A stretch of DNA of 37,013 bases from Candidatus Omnitrophota bacterium (GTDB lineage Bacteria; Omnitrophota; Gorgyraeia; Gygaellales; Profunditerraquicolaceae): the NCBI GenBank assembly GCA_016214325.1, contig JACROS010000043.1, forward strand, positions 1 to 37,013, in the 5' to 3' direction. Each line of letters opens with the position of its first letter. Positions within the stretch are counted from its first letter, which is position 1. Both the position numbers and the translations under genes were made by a program. A model generated the notes under the pieces. It was not told where the DNA came from. It worked only from the letters and a program-made list of their open reading frames with translations, and did no database searches. Shown here piece by piece: positions 17,524 to 26,893 of the stretch.

Positions 17524-17568
17524 AGTATGAGCTTGCAGGGGTTTATTAGTTAAAGAGCAGGTTGGATT

Positions 17569-18483
17569 ATGAAGACTAAAATAATATTTTTAATATTTAT
17601 CTTTTCTTTTGTTTCAGTTGTTTCGTTATTCTTCTTTAAAGAACGCCAAAATATTATAAGAAAACAAATTCTTTTAGAGAAAAGAAGAGAAAGTTGGCTG
17701 CATTTAAAGAAGGATCTAGCAAGCAAGGTTAAGCATTTTAGGGGCACAGTTGCTTTAGTGGTTGAAGACCTTGAAACTGGGCAGAAGATTGCTTTCAATC
17801 AGGAGAAGCTTTTGCCTTCAGCAAGCCTGGTGAAAGTTCCCATCATGCTTTCTTGTTTTTATGCGGCACAGGATAACAAGATCAATCTGAAGAATACTGT
17901 CATTCTTAGGTCTTCTAAAAAAGTGGGTGGGTCGAAAGTATTGGGCGATAAGCCGTCGGGTTCTGTTTTTACACTAGAAGAACTATTAGATCCTATGATC
18001 ACTCAAAGCGACAATACTGCTACTAATATGTTGATTGATAGCTTAGGGTTCGATTTGCTAAATACATATTTTAATAAAATTGGCCTCAAGAATACCAATA
18101 TTTCCCGTAAGATGATGGATTTTGCAGAAAGAAGAGAAGGAAAAGAAAATTATACAACTGCGCAAGAAATGGCCTACCTATTAAAGAGGATTTATTATAA
18201 GAAATTTTTGAATAAGGATATTTCTGAAAGATGCCTTGAATTGTTGGGCCAGCAGAAGGTTAATGACCGAATTCCTAGAAAACTTCCGAAGGGAACTTTT
18301 GTTGTTCATAAGACAGGTTTAGAAAATTATATTTGCCATGATGCGGGGATCGTGTTTACTGATAAGGGTAATTTTTTGATTTGTGTTTTGGTTAGGCATC
18401 AAGACAAACTTGCTCAACCTACTAAAAAATTTATATCTGATGTAACATTACTTGCGTATAATTATTATCAAGGTTTAAATTGA
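17569..18483 (+). CDS. Membrane-anchored serine hydrolase, class A beta-lactamase-like fold
   Basis: SASLVKVPIM (SxxK), QSDNTATNML (SDN), VVHKTGLENYICHDAGIV (KTG); N-terminal TM. Confidence 0.85.
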   Translation: MKTKIIFLIFIFSFVSVVSLFFFKERQNIIRKQILLEKRRESWLHLKKDLASKVKHFRGTVALVVEDLETGQKIAFNQEKLLPSASLVKVPIMLSCFYAAQDNKINLKNTVILRSSKKVGGSKVLGDKPSGSVFTLEELLDPMITQSDNTATNMLIDSLGFDLLNTYFNKIGLKNTNISRKMMDFAERREGKENYTTAQEMAYLLKRIYYKKFLNKDISERCLELLGQQKVNDRIPRKLPKGTFVVHKTGLENYICHDAGIVFTDKGNFLICVLVRHQDKLAQPTKKFISDVTLLAYNYYQGLN

Positions 18484-18499
18484 ATTTAAGGCTGCTAGT

Positions 18500-18597
18500 G
18501 AAGCCTCCTCGGCCTGAAGACCGGGGCTTCCTCCCGAGCAGAAATCGCATTTGCCTTCATCCCTCGGGCTAAAGTCTGGGGATTTCTGTCGAGGGAT
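18500..18597. repeat. Pair of diverged hairpins, REP/IS200-IS605-end-like
   Basis: CCTCGGCCTGAAGACCGGGG (18507-18526) and CCTCGGGCTAAAGTCTGGGG (18562-18581), 16/20 identical; AGAAATC/GATTTCT and ATCCCTCG/CGAGGGAT inverted repeats. Confidence 0.55.
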
Positions 18598-18602
18598 TAA
18601 AG

Positions 18603-19229
18603 CTATTTAGCGAAATGTTTTATTATCCAAAACCCACCCACTAGTAAGATTACAAATACAATTGAGAGAATATCAAAGTATTTTTCAATTGAGTCGGCGA
18701 TTTTTTTCCCAAATACGCGCAGGCCGAGTGCGACCAAAAAGAATCTTCCTGCCCTGCCAAATATTGAGGCAACAACCACAGTTATTAAGGAAATATTAAA
18801 GATACCAGCAGCAATTGTAATTACTTTGTAGGGTATAGGAGTGAAAGCAGCTGTAAATATGGTGATAAATGAATTCTCGGAGAATTTTCTGCCGACTAAT
18901 TCAACCGCTGCATTTAGGTGGTAGGTGTTGATAATAGTTTTTCCGATTGTTTCATAAAGGCCCCATCCGATAAAATAACCAAGTAGTGCTCCAGCGACAG
19001 AACCAATCGTGCAGATTGTAGCGTATAGCGCCCACTTTTTTCTTTCTGCCATAACCATGGCAATAAGCAGTACATCAGGAGGTATCGGGAAAAATGAGCT
19101 TTCGCAAAAAGCAAGCCAAAAAAGCGCGTAAGGCGCTTGTTTGGTTTTTGCCCAATGCAGGGTCCAGTTGTACATTGCCTTTAAGAGGCGAAGAGGTGAT
19201 TTTATAAAGTTGATGATTTTATTTTTCAT
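18603..19229 (-). CDS. YqaA/DedA-like VTT-domain membrane protein
   Basis: LAFCESSFFPIPPDVLLIAMV, GSVAGALLGYFIGWGLYETIG, FTPIPYKVITIAAG, GRAGRFFLVA; start re-assigned to MKNKIINF (ORF extends to 19301). Confidence 0.8.
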   Translation of the reverse strand: MKNKIINFIKSPLRLLKAMYNWTLHWAKTKQAPYALFWLAFCESSFFPIPPDVLLIAMVMAERKKWALYATICTIGSVAGALLGYFIGWGLYETIGKTIINTYHLNAAVELVGRKFSENSFITIFTAAFTPIPYKVITIAAGIFNISLITVVVASIFGRAGRFFLVALGLRVFGKKIADSIEKYFDILSIVFVILLVGGFWIIKHFAK

Positions 19230-19335
19230 TTTAGCCACGATTTGTATTAGCGGTATTATATCAGTCGTTTGTTCTTTGTCTATATTTTTTAACCAACACA
19301 ACTGATGAAATTATTGCAACTAATGCAACTTTCTC

Positions 19336-19380
19336 TTGACATGATTTGTATGATATGATACACTTATCATACAAATCATG
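19336..19380 (+). promoter_or_regulatory. Promoter TTGACA-N17-TACACT overlaid by a perfect 16-bp-arm inverted repeat
   Basis: CATGATTTGTATGATA (19340-19355) / TATCATACAAATCATG (19365-19380), 9-nt spacer. Confidence 0.75.
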
Positions 19381-19408
19381 TAAATCATACTTTTATTAGG
19401 AGGTAAAT

Positions 19409-19639
19409 ATGGAAAAATTTCCCATGCCAAAGATGTATGGAGCTGTAACCGTAGGAGAGAGAGGGCAGGTGGTTATCCCTGCTGAAATTCGCAAGCAATA
19501 TGAAATTAAAACTGGGGATAAATTAATAGTTTTTGCCAAGCCCGGCGGGCCAATCGGTTTGATACCAAGCGATCAATTTACTCATTTTTTAGAGCATGCT
19601 ACTAAAATGCTCTCAAAGATAAAGCAAGCTAAACCATAA
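19409..19639 (+). CDS. AbrB/SpoVT family DNA-binding protein
   Basis: GAVTVGERGQVVIPAEIRKQYEIKTGDKLIVF; SD AGGAGGT. Confidence 0.92.
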   Translation: MEKFPMPKMYGAVTVGERGQVVIPAEIRKQYEIKTGDKLIVFAKPGGPIGLIPSDQFTHFLEHATKMLSKIKQAKP

Positions 19640-19648
19640 CTATAAATA

Positions 19649-20944
19649 ATGAAAAGTGCTGTAAGATTTTTATTAGGATTAATTATCAGTCTAGTTCTGT
19701 CAGCGCAAGGGATTTGTGCTGATGATCTGCTTAGCTGGCAGGATTGTTTAAAAAAAAAAAAAAAAAACAATCCTGATTTAATCTCTTCTGTTGAGAATAT
19801 CAGCCAGCAGAAATCAGCAAAGACAATTACAGCAAGTTCTCTCTATCCTCAAATTAATGCTGATCTTAATGTCTCTACATCTAAAACAGGAAAATCTTCT
19901 TCTACGTCTACAGGAAGCTCGTCAGCTACTTCAGGTGATTCATATTCTTATGGCGCTACAGGTTCACAGTTAATTTTTGATGGCTTTAAAACTCTTAATG
20001 AAGTTAATACAGCTAAACAAAATATTGAGGTTGCAAAACAAAGTTACCGTTTTGCTTCTTCAGAGATAAGGCTAAGTTTGCGTAATGCCTTTGTTAAATT
20101 GCTAGAGGCACAGGAATTAGTCAGGGTTGTTGAGGAAATTATAAAAATACGGCGGGATAATTTAGAATTAATTACTATGCGTTATTATTCAGGGCTTGAA
20201 CATAAAGGTGCTTTGTTGACTGCTCAGGCTAATCTTAGCCAGGCTAATTTTGAACTTTCTCAGGCAAAGAGAAATGTTGAGTTTTATCAGCGTCAGTTAA
20301 CTAAAGAAATGGGGCGTAAGGAATTTGTTCCTATGATTGTTAAGGGAGAGTTTGTTGTGCGTGATACTGCTAAGCCTAAACCGGATTTTGCATTGATAGT
20401 TAAAAATAATCCTTCAGTATTGCAGGTGTCTGCGCAAAAGGCAGCTGCATTTTATAGCCTCAGGTCGGCTTACGGTAATTTCAGCCCCCAGCTTATTGGT
20501 TCTGCTTCTGTGGATAAGGCTAATTCTCAATGGCCGCCAAATACCAATCAGTGGAGCGCCGGCCTTGGTTTAAGTATGCCTATATTTGAAGGAGGCTTAA
20601 GGTTGGCTCAAGTATCTCAGGCAAAATCAGTCTTGAAGCAATCAGGAGAAAATGAAAGAAGCGCTAAGGATACAGCAATAGTAGCTCTTGAGCAGTCTTG
20701 GGTTTTGTTACAGGATGGCCTGGAATTTGTTAATGTGCAAAAACAAATATTGAATGCAACAGAAGAGCGCTCAAAGATTGCAGAGGCGCAGTATTCAATT
20801 GGCTTTATGTCTTTTGATAATTGGATCATTATTGAAGATGATTTGGTGAAGGCAAAAAAGAATTATTTATTGGCTCAGGCAGATGCGCTTTTGGCTGAGG
20901 CAAATTGGATTCAGGCGAAAGGAGAAACTCTTGAATATGAATAA
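19649..20944 (+). CDS. TolC family outer membrane efflux protein
   Basis: Signal peptide, LSWQDCLKKKKKNNPDLISS, two OEP repeats with long helices. Confidence 0.9.
   Translation: MKSAVRFLLGLIISLVLSAQGICADDLLSWQDCLKKKKKNNPDLISSVENISQQKSAKTITASSLYPQINADLNVSTSKTGKSSSTSTGSSSATSGDSYSYGATGSQLIFDGFKTLNEVNTAKQNIEVAKQSYRFASSEIRLSLRNAFVKLLEAQELVRVVEEIIKIRRDNLELITMRYYSGLEHKGALLTAQANLSQANFELSQAKRNVEFYQRQLTKEMGRKEFVPMIVKGEFVVRDTAKPKPDFALIVKNNPSVLQVSAQKAAAFYSLRSAYGNFSPQLIGSASVDKANSQWPPNTNQWSAGLGLSMPIFEGGLRLAQVSQAKSVLKQSGENERSAKDTAIVALEQSWVLLQDGLEFVNVQKQILNATEERSKIAEAQYSIGFMSFDNWIIIEDDLVKAKKNYLLAQADALLAEANWIQAKGETLEYE
19739..19775. repeat. A18 homopolymer inside an 11-bp inverted repeat within the tolC-like CDS
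   Basis: CAGGATTGTTT (19739-19749), A18 (19750-19767), AAACAATCCTG (19765-19775). Confidence 0.85.
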
Positions 20945-21914
20945 AAAGATTAAATTGATTTTTATTCTTTTGGTTGTATTTGCAGCGGGTTGGTTTTTGT
21001 TTTCAATGTTGCATCGGACAAAAAAACCCGATGAGGTTTATAAAGAGATTAAGCCTTTTTCTGGTAGTGTACAGAGTACATTTTCTACTGTTGGTTCGGT
21101 ATTGCCGAAAAACAGGCTGGAGATTAAGCCTCCGGTAGGAGGAAGAGTTGAAGAAATTTTGGTTAAAGAAGGGCAAAAGGTAAAAACAGGAGAAACCTTA
21201 GCTTGGATGAGTTCTACTGAGCGGGCAGCTCTGTTGGATGCAGCGCGCGGACAGGGAGAAAAATCTTTAGAATACTGGAAAGATGTTTATAAGGGGATTC
21301 CTTTAATTTCTCCGATAGACGGCGAAGTGATCGTTTCAAAGACACAGCCGGGCCAGACAGTAGTTACTAGTGATGCAGTGATTGTTCTTTCGGATAAGTT
21401 GATTGTTAGAGCACAGGTGGATGAAACCGATATCGGTAAAGTAAAACTTGGCCAACAGGTGGTTATGTCACTTGATGCCTATCCGCTTGAAAAAATAAAG
21501 GCTGTTGTGGACCATATTTATTATGAATCAAAAACAGTAAATAATGTTACCACTTATGAAGTTGATTTACTCCCGGAAGAGATTCCGGAATTCTTTCGCT
21601 CTGGGATGAATGCTACTATTTATTTTGTTAATAAGTCAGTTGAGCAAGCGCTGCTTATTCCTGGTGAGGCGATGGTAAAGGAAAATGGCAAAGAATATGT
21701 GCTTATTAAAGAATCTAATGGGAATGCGCCAGTCAAGCGTCTAATAGAGACGGGCATTTCCGACGAAAAGAATATTCAGGTTATCTCTGGAATAAATCCT
21801 GATGATATTGTTTTGGTTAAGGAGAAGAAATATTCGCTTCCTAAGGGTAGTTCTGCCTCTAGCCCATTTACTCCGTTTGGTGCAAAGAAAAAGGAAGATA
21901 AGCCGAAAAACTAA
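20937..21914 (+). CDS. Efflux RND/ABC periplasmic adaptor (HlyD/MacA-like)
   Basis: N-terminal TM, lipoyl half-motifs GRVEEILVKEGQKVKTGETL and PLISPIDGEVIVSKTQPGQTV; ATG overlaps the tolC 3' end. Confidence 0.9.
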   Translation: MNKKIKLIFILLVVFAAGWFLFSMLHRTKKPDEVYKEIKPFSGSVQSTFSTVGSVLPKNRLEIKPPVGGRVEEILVKEGQKVKTGETLAWMSSTERAALLDAARGQGEKSLEYWKDVYKGIPLISPIDGEVIVSKTQPGQTVVTSDAVIVLSDKLIVRAQVDETDIGKVKLGQQVVMSLDAYPLEKIKAVVDHIYYESKTVNNVTTYEVDLLPEEIPEFFRSGMNATIYFVNKSVEQALLIPGEAMVKENGKEYVLIKESNGNAPVKRLIETGISDEKNIQVISGINPDDIVLVKEKKYSLPKGSSASSPFTPFGAKKKEDKPKN

Positions 21915-21915
21915 T

Positions 21916-23874
21916 ATGATTGAACTAAAAGAAGTATTTAAGACCTATAAAATGGGCGACACCGAAGTGCGCGCCCTTAATAATGTGTCATTAAAGATTT
22001 CTGCAGGTGAATTTGTAGCGATTATGGGGCCGTCGGGATCCGGTAAATCAACATTAATGCATGTGCTTGGTTTATTGGATCAGCCGGATGCAGGCAATTA
22101 TGTTTTAGACAAAAGAGAGATTAATGGATTAAGCGAAGAGAAGCTGGCTATTATTAGAAATCAGTTGATTGGTTTTGTTTTTCAGCAGTTTCATTTGTTG
22201 GCTCGGTTGACGGCGCTTGATAATGCAGAATTGCCTTTAATCTACGCCGGAAAAAGGCATCTTAGAGAAAAAGCGCGTCAGAAGATTGAGCTTGTTGGGT
22301 TAAAAGATCGTATATCGCACCGTCCTAATGAGCTTTCTGGTGGGCAGCAGCAGCGTGTTGCTATTGCCAGAGCATTGGTTAATGATCCTCCGATTATCCT
22401 TGCGGATGAACCGACGGGAAATCTTGATTCTAAAAGCAAAGAAGAAATTTTAAATATTCTAAAGCAGCTCAATCAAGAAGGTAAAACTTTAATTATTGTT
22501 ACGCATGAAAGAGAAATTGCCGAGCATGCAAAAAGAATTATTTTTATGCGCGATGGAGAAATTGTTTCTGATGAAAAAAATAATGTTAATCCGTTGATAG
22601 TAAGCCCGGATATTCCCGATGGCGTTGAGTTTGAGAATAAATCTACGGCATCTACAGGAGCAAAGTTTATTGATTATTTGCGCGAGGCATGTTTTGCAAT
22701 ATGGTCGCATAAATTAAGGTCATTTTTATCAATCTTGGGTATATTAATTGGAGTAGGCGCTGTAATTGCTATGCTTGCTTTGGGCCAGGGAGCAAAAGCG
22801 GCAATTGAGAAGCAGTTAACAGGGCTTGGTTCAAATCTTTTAGTAGTTAGAGCCGGATCACCTAAATTGCATGGAGTTGCACTTGAATCAGGCACAGTTA
22901 CCCGTTTTACTTTTCAGGATGTGGATGCCTTGCGTAATTTATCAGATGAAATTGTCCGGGTGAGCCCGTCAGTATCCGGGCGGGGGCAGATTGTTTATTT
23001 CAATAAAAACTGGAATACTCAGGTTGAAGGCGTTGATGTTGATTATGAATATATGCGTTCATTTACCCCGGAAGTGGGCAGGTTTTTTAGTGCATCAGAA
23101 GTGAGGATGCGTGAAAAAGTAGCATTGCTAGGCACAACTGTGGCAAGGGAGCTTTTTGGAGAAGCTAACCCAATAGGAGAAGTAATTAAAATTAATTTAA
23201 TTAATTTTCAGGTAATTGGGGTATTACCTGAAAAGGGGGCCACTACATTTCGCGATCAAGATGATGTTATTCTTATCCCGGTGACAACCGCGATGTTTAG
23301 AGTATTTGGCAAACAGTATGTTGATGCTATTTTTATTGAATGCCGCGATCCCCAGGCAATGGATGCTCTTTCAGATTCAATCTCAGCAATGATTATAAAA
23401 TTACACCGGTTAAGAAAAGATAATGAGGATTCTTTTGAAATTCGTAACATGGCGGATATTAAGAAAACTCTTGAGGCTACAACAAAAACCATGTCTTTAT
23501 TGCTGGGTGCAATTGCAGCAATTTCTCTTTTTGTAGGCGGAATTGGTATTATGAATATTATGCTTGTTTCTGTTACAGAGCGCACGAGAGAAATTGGCCT
23601 GCGTAAAGCAATTGGGGCAAATAATCGGGATATTTTGGTGCAATTTCTAATTGAAGCTGTGTTAATGTCAGTTTTTGGAGGCGTGGGAGGAATTTTATTA
23701 GGAGCCGGCGTATCGGCATTGGTTACTACTATTGCCGGATGGAGCATGATTGTTTCATTATCTTCTGTGATTCTTGCGACGGTATTTTCACTTATTGTGG
23801 GTGTTGTGTTTGGGCTCTGGCCTGCAAAGCAGGCATCCAGGCTTGATCCTATTGAGGCATTGAGATATGAATAA
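21916..23874 (+). CDS. macB: MacB-like ABC transporter, ATP-binding/permease fusion
   Basis: [41 protein letters not shown]; MacB periplasmic domain and FtsX-like permease [15 protein letters not shown]. Confidence 0.93.
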   Translation: MIELKEVFKTYKMGDTEVRALNNVSLKISAGEFVAIMGPSGSGKSTLMHVLGLLDQPDAGNYVLDKREINGLSEEKLAIIRNQLIGFVFQQFHLLARLTALDNAELPLIYAGKRHLREKARQKIELVGLKDRISHRPNELSGGQQQRVAIARALVNDPPIILADEPTGNLDSKSKEEILNILKQLNQEGKTLIIVTHEREIAEHAKRIIFMRDGEIVSDEKNNVNPLIVSPDIPDGVEFENKSTASTGAKFIDYLREACFAIWSHKLRSFLSILGILIGVGAVIAMLALGQGAKAAIEKQLTGLGSNLLVVRAGSPKLHGVALESGTVTRFTFQDVDALRNLSDEIVRVSPSVSGRGQIVYFNKNWNTQVEGVDVDYEYMRSFTPEVGRFFSASEVRMREKVALLGTTVARELFGEANPIGEVIKINLINFQVIGVLPEKGATTFRDQDDVILIPVTTAMFRVFGKQYVDAIFIECRDPQAMDALSDSISAMIIKLHRLRKDNEDSFEIRNMADIKKTLEATTKTMSLLLGAIAAISLFVGGIGIMNIMLVSVTERTREIGLRKAIGANNRDILVQFLIEAVLMSVFGGVGGILLGAGVSALVTTIAGWSMIVSLSSVILATVFSLIVGVVFGLWPAKQASRLDPIEALRYE

Positions 23875-23876
23875 GA

Positions 23877-24731
23877 ATGATTGAATTAAGGCTAAGCTTG
23901 AGGAAAAATAATTCTGGTGCCCTGGAGCTTTTGAATTCTGTGCTTTTAAATTGCGGTGTTAAGCAGGAGAGAATAGTGGAGAAAAAACATAAGAATAGAA
24001 TTTATCTTTCAGTTTTTCCTGAAACAACGAAACAGGCCGTCAGCTTACAGAGAAAAATCTCTCTTTCCGGCTTAAAAGGTATTTATTTAAAGAAAATCCT
24101 GCTCAAGGACTCTGATTGGAAGACGCGTTGGAAGAAATATTTTAAGCCTTTTAATATTACCAGAAATATTAGGGTTATTCCTTTGGGAAGAAGAGATTTT
24201 GATAAGAATAAAACACTTAAAAGAATTCATATTGATACAGTTGTTGCTTTTGGAACAGGGACTCATCCGACGACCAAGATGGTGGCGCAGTTTATTACTT
24301 CTAAGAAAGGAAAGTTTTTTAGTTTTCTTGATATTGGCACAGGCTCAGGGATTCTTTCGGTGGTTGCTTCTTGTTGTGGGGCAGGTGAAATATTTGCTAT
24401 TGATTTTGACGAGCAGGCAATTAAAACCGCAAAAAACAATTTCTTCCTAAATTGCATTGAGCCGGATTATATTAAGGCAATTGATTTTGGCAACTTTAAC
24501 CCAAAAAGAAAATTTGATTTTATCGCCGCAAATTTGCTCACAGATGATTTATTAAGATTTAAAACAAAGCTGGTGGCTTTATTGAATCCTGGAGGGTATT
24601 TGGCTGTTTCCGGGATTCATAAAGATAATTACAAACGCTTTAGGGAATATTTTAAAAGCAGACAAATTTTATTCTTGAATGTTAATAAAATTAAAGGTTG
24701 GTATGCTTGCTTGCTGAGAAAAGAAAAGTAA
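23877..24731 (+). CDS. prmA: Ribosomal protein L11 methyltransferase
   Basis: VAFGTGTHPTTKMVAQFI, FLDIGTGSGILSVVA, IAANLLTDDLL, GGYLAVSGIH. Confidence 0.93.
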   Translation: MIELRLSLRKNNSGALELLNSVLLNCGVKQERIVEKKHKNRIYLSVFPETTKQAVSLQRKISLSGLKGIYLKKILLKDSDWKTRWKKYFKPFNITRNIRVIPLGRRDFDKNKTLKRIHIDTVVAFGTGTHPTTKMVAQFITSKKGKFFSFLDIGTGSGILSVVASCCGAGEIFAIDFDEQAIKTAKNNFFLNCIEPDYIKAIDFGNFNPKRKFDFIAANLLTDDLLRFKTKLVALLNPGGYLAVSGIHKDNYKRFREYFKSRQILFLNVNKIKGWYACLLRKEK

Positions 24732-24737
24732 ATTTTG

Positions 24738-25814
24738 ATGAAAAAAAATGTATTTAATTTTGATTCAAGTGATCTTAGTGATAACAAAAAAGATATTTGT
24801 GCTATTTTAGGCTCAGGAAATATCAAGCTAACTTCTTTTTTAAACTGGCCCGAAATGTTAAGAGTTGCCAGGCACTCGAGTGTTTCCCCTAGTTTATATT
24901 TGGCTGCTAAGCATAATGAGAAAAAGTTTTGTGTCCCTGACGAAATATATAAGGAATTAAAACTTGATTATACTATTTGTAGTTTTTTAAATCAGATTAA
25001 GTTAGAAGATTTTGAAAGAGTCTCGTTTGAATTTAAAAAAACAAATATCAGCTTTATTTTGCTCAAAGGAATTCATCTCTTGAATACGGCATTTAGTTTT
25101 GATTCCGGGGCGCGAGCAATAGGTGATATTGATATTTTGGTTAAAAAAGATGATTTAGTGAGTGCTTCTAGAATTATAACTGTTCTTGGTTACAAGTATT
25201 TTGAATCATTAACAAATGCTCGTCCTACACGGATGTTTATTAAAAAAAGTGAAACTGGGATTGAGTTAGCTGTTCATTTACATACACACATAGTTAATCT
25301 TTCGGAAAAATTTATGGATAAGGATTTGACGAGTATTAATCTTGATGATATTTTTAGCTCGGCCAATGTTGCAGCGCCATTATTTGGTAAAGATGCTGGT
25401 TTATTGATGAAAAATGAACACATGCTAATAAGCCTGTGCGAGCATGGGTTTAGGCATGGTTTTGCCCGCTTGGGCTTACTTTATGATATTCATAAATTTA
25501 TTGGCTACGCAGGGAATAACTTGGATTGGCAGGAAGTTAAGAGAGTATCTGTTAGCTGGTCAATTAAGGTTCCTGTTTGTCAAGGGCTTTATCTTTCAAG
25601 ACTATTCTTTGGTACAAATATAGAAGCTGATTTTTTGAGTCAGCTTTGTCCGAAGGGGTTTTCTTTGCTGGAGCAGTATCTTCTAGGAAGAGTTGCTAAA
25701 CAGGATTATCTTAAAGAGTATGAATATCCATTTTTATATTTTTTACAGAAGAAACCTTTGTTTTCCAAGACACGTTTTTTAAAAACTTGCTTTAGCAATA
25801 AGTTTAGAATATAA
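24738..25814 (+). CDS. Nucleotidyltransferase family protein (NTP_transf_5-like)
   Basis: FILLKGIHLLNTAFSFDSGARAIGDIDILVKKDDL signature; ATG at 24738. Confidence 0.82.
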   Translation: MKKNVFNFDSSDLSDNKKDICAILGSGNIKLTSFLNWPEMLRVARHSSVSPSLYLAAKHNEKKFCVPDEIYKELKLDYTICSFLNQIKLEDFERVSFEFKKTNISFILLKGIHLLNTAFSFDSGARAIGDIDILVKKDDLVSASRIITVLGYKYFESLTNARPTRMFIKKSETGIELAVHLHTHIVNLSEKFMDKDLTSINLDDIFSSANVAAPLFGKDAGLLMKNEHMLISLCEHGFRHGFARLGLLYDIHKFIGYAGNNLDWQEVKRVSVSWSIKVPVCQGLYLSRLFFGTNIEADFLSQLCPKGFSLLEQYLLGRVAKQDYLKEYEYPFLYFLQKKPLFSKTRFLKTCFSNKFRI

Positions 25815-25815
25815 T
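25787..25815 (+). promoter_or_regulatory. Internal promoter candidate TTGCTT-N17-TATAAT upstream of the radical SAM gene
   Basis: -35 at 25787-25792, -10 at 25810-25815, ATG at 25823. Confidence 0.45.
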
Positions 25816-25822
25816 ACTTTTA

Positions 25823-26893
25823 ATGAATAGCTCAACTGAACTTTTCGATGCTATAGTTGCAAAAATTGAGCATAGCCGTATACCGCTTAATGCTCATATT
25901 GACCTTACCTATCGTTGTAATCTGAATTGTGTTCATTGCTATTGTCAAAATCTCTCGCCTAGTTTCTCAAGGGGCCAACCAGAAATGAGTGATAGTGAAA
26001 TATTAAAACTTATTGATGAGCTTGCTGAAATTGGTTCGCTTTTTCTTACCTTGTCCGGAGGAGAAGTATTGCTTCATCCATCTTTTTTTAAAATTGCCGA
26101 ATATGCAAGGAAGCGCAATTTTTCTGTTACAGTGCTTACTAACGGAATGTTGGTTGATAAAAATATGGCACAGAGATTAGCGGGGCTGTCTTTAAAAAGT
26201 GTTGAGTTGAGTATTTATGGTGCCAGTGCTACAGTGCATGATTCTATTACTGGTAAAATAGGATCTTTTGAAAAACTTAAACAGGCAGTTGGTTTCTTAA
26301 AAGATGCTGGTTTGTGGGTGATGTTGAAGTCGGTAATTATGAAGCAAAATATGCATGAGGCCCACCAGATAGAAGATGCAGCCTTAGCTATGGGTGCAGA
26401 TAAGTATATTTCTACTTTGGAAGTTACTGTTAAAAATGATGGTTCAAATGATCCCAAAAGATTTCAGTTATCTGAACAAGATTTACTGAAACTTCTCATT
26501 GATGATCCAGATCCGCTACCTGGGGCAGATCAGGCATTAGGGCAAAAAGCAGAGGATAGGCCGATATGCGGTTGCGGCATATTAGGGACATATATTTCTC
26601 CTTATGGAGAAGTTTATCCTTGTATCCAGCTTTTGGTTTCAATGGGAAATATCCGCGAGAAAAACTTTGCCCAAATCTGGCGCTCATCATCAGAAATTCG
26701 GGATAAACTCGATTCTATTCGCACATACGCGGATATGCCTTATTGCAGGGATTGTAAATTTGTGGGTGTATGTAAGAAATGTTTAGGGACAGTGTATTTG
26801 GAGACTGGCGATTTGTGCGCTTGCCATCAGACGCAGCGTGCCATACTGGAAAAAGGCTATCAAGTATATTGTAAACAAGGAGGGGAGAGATGA
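25823..26893 (+). CDS. Radical SAM/SPASM peptide-modifying enzyme (PqqE/anSME-like)
   Basis: DLTYRCNLNCVHCYC (CxxxCxxC), LTLSGGEVLLHPSF, SPASM cysteines CGCGIL..YPCIQ..YCRDCKFVGVCKKC. Confidence 0.93.
   Translation: MNSSTELFDAIVAKIEHSRIPLNAHIDLTYRCNLNCVHCYCQNLSPSFSRGQPEMSDSEILKLIDELAEIGSLFLTLSGGEVLLHPSFFKIAEYARKRNFSVTVLTNGMLVDKNMAQRLAGLSLKSVELSIYGASATVHDSITGKIGSFEKLKQAVGFLKDAGLWVMLKSVIMKQNMHEAHQIEDAALAMGADKYISTLEVTVKNDGSNDPKRFQLSEQDLLKLLIDDPDPLPGADQALGQKAEDRPICGCGILGTYISPYGEVYPCIQLLVSMGNIREKNFAQIWRSSSEIRDKLDSIRTYADMPYCRDCKFVGVCKKCLGTVYLETGDLCACHQTQRAILEKGYQVYCKQGGER

Noticed and set aside
19409-19639. AbrB-like protein as antitoxin of a toxin-antitoxin pair
   Set aside because: The adjacent gene is tolC, with no PIN/MazF-like toxin on either side; operon-regulator role is preferred.
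23256-23747. 163-aa minus-strand ORF inside macB
   Set aside because: Fully antisense to the conserved FtsX-like permease region; low-complexity Ile/Ser/Pro composition typical of a shadow ORF.
24199-24450. 83-aa plus-strand ORF inside prmA
   Set aside because: Out-of-frame overlap within a conserved methyltransferase; Leu/Lys-rich translation without motif.
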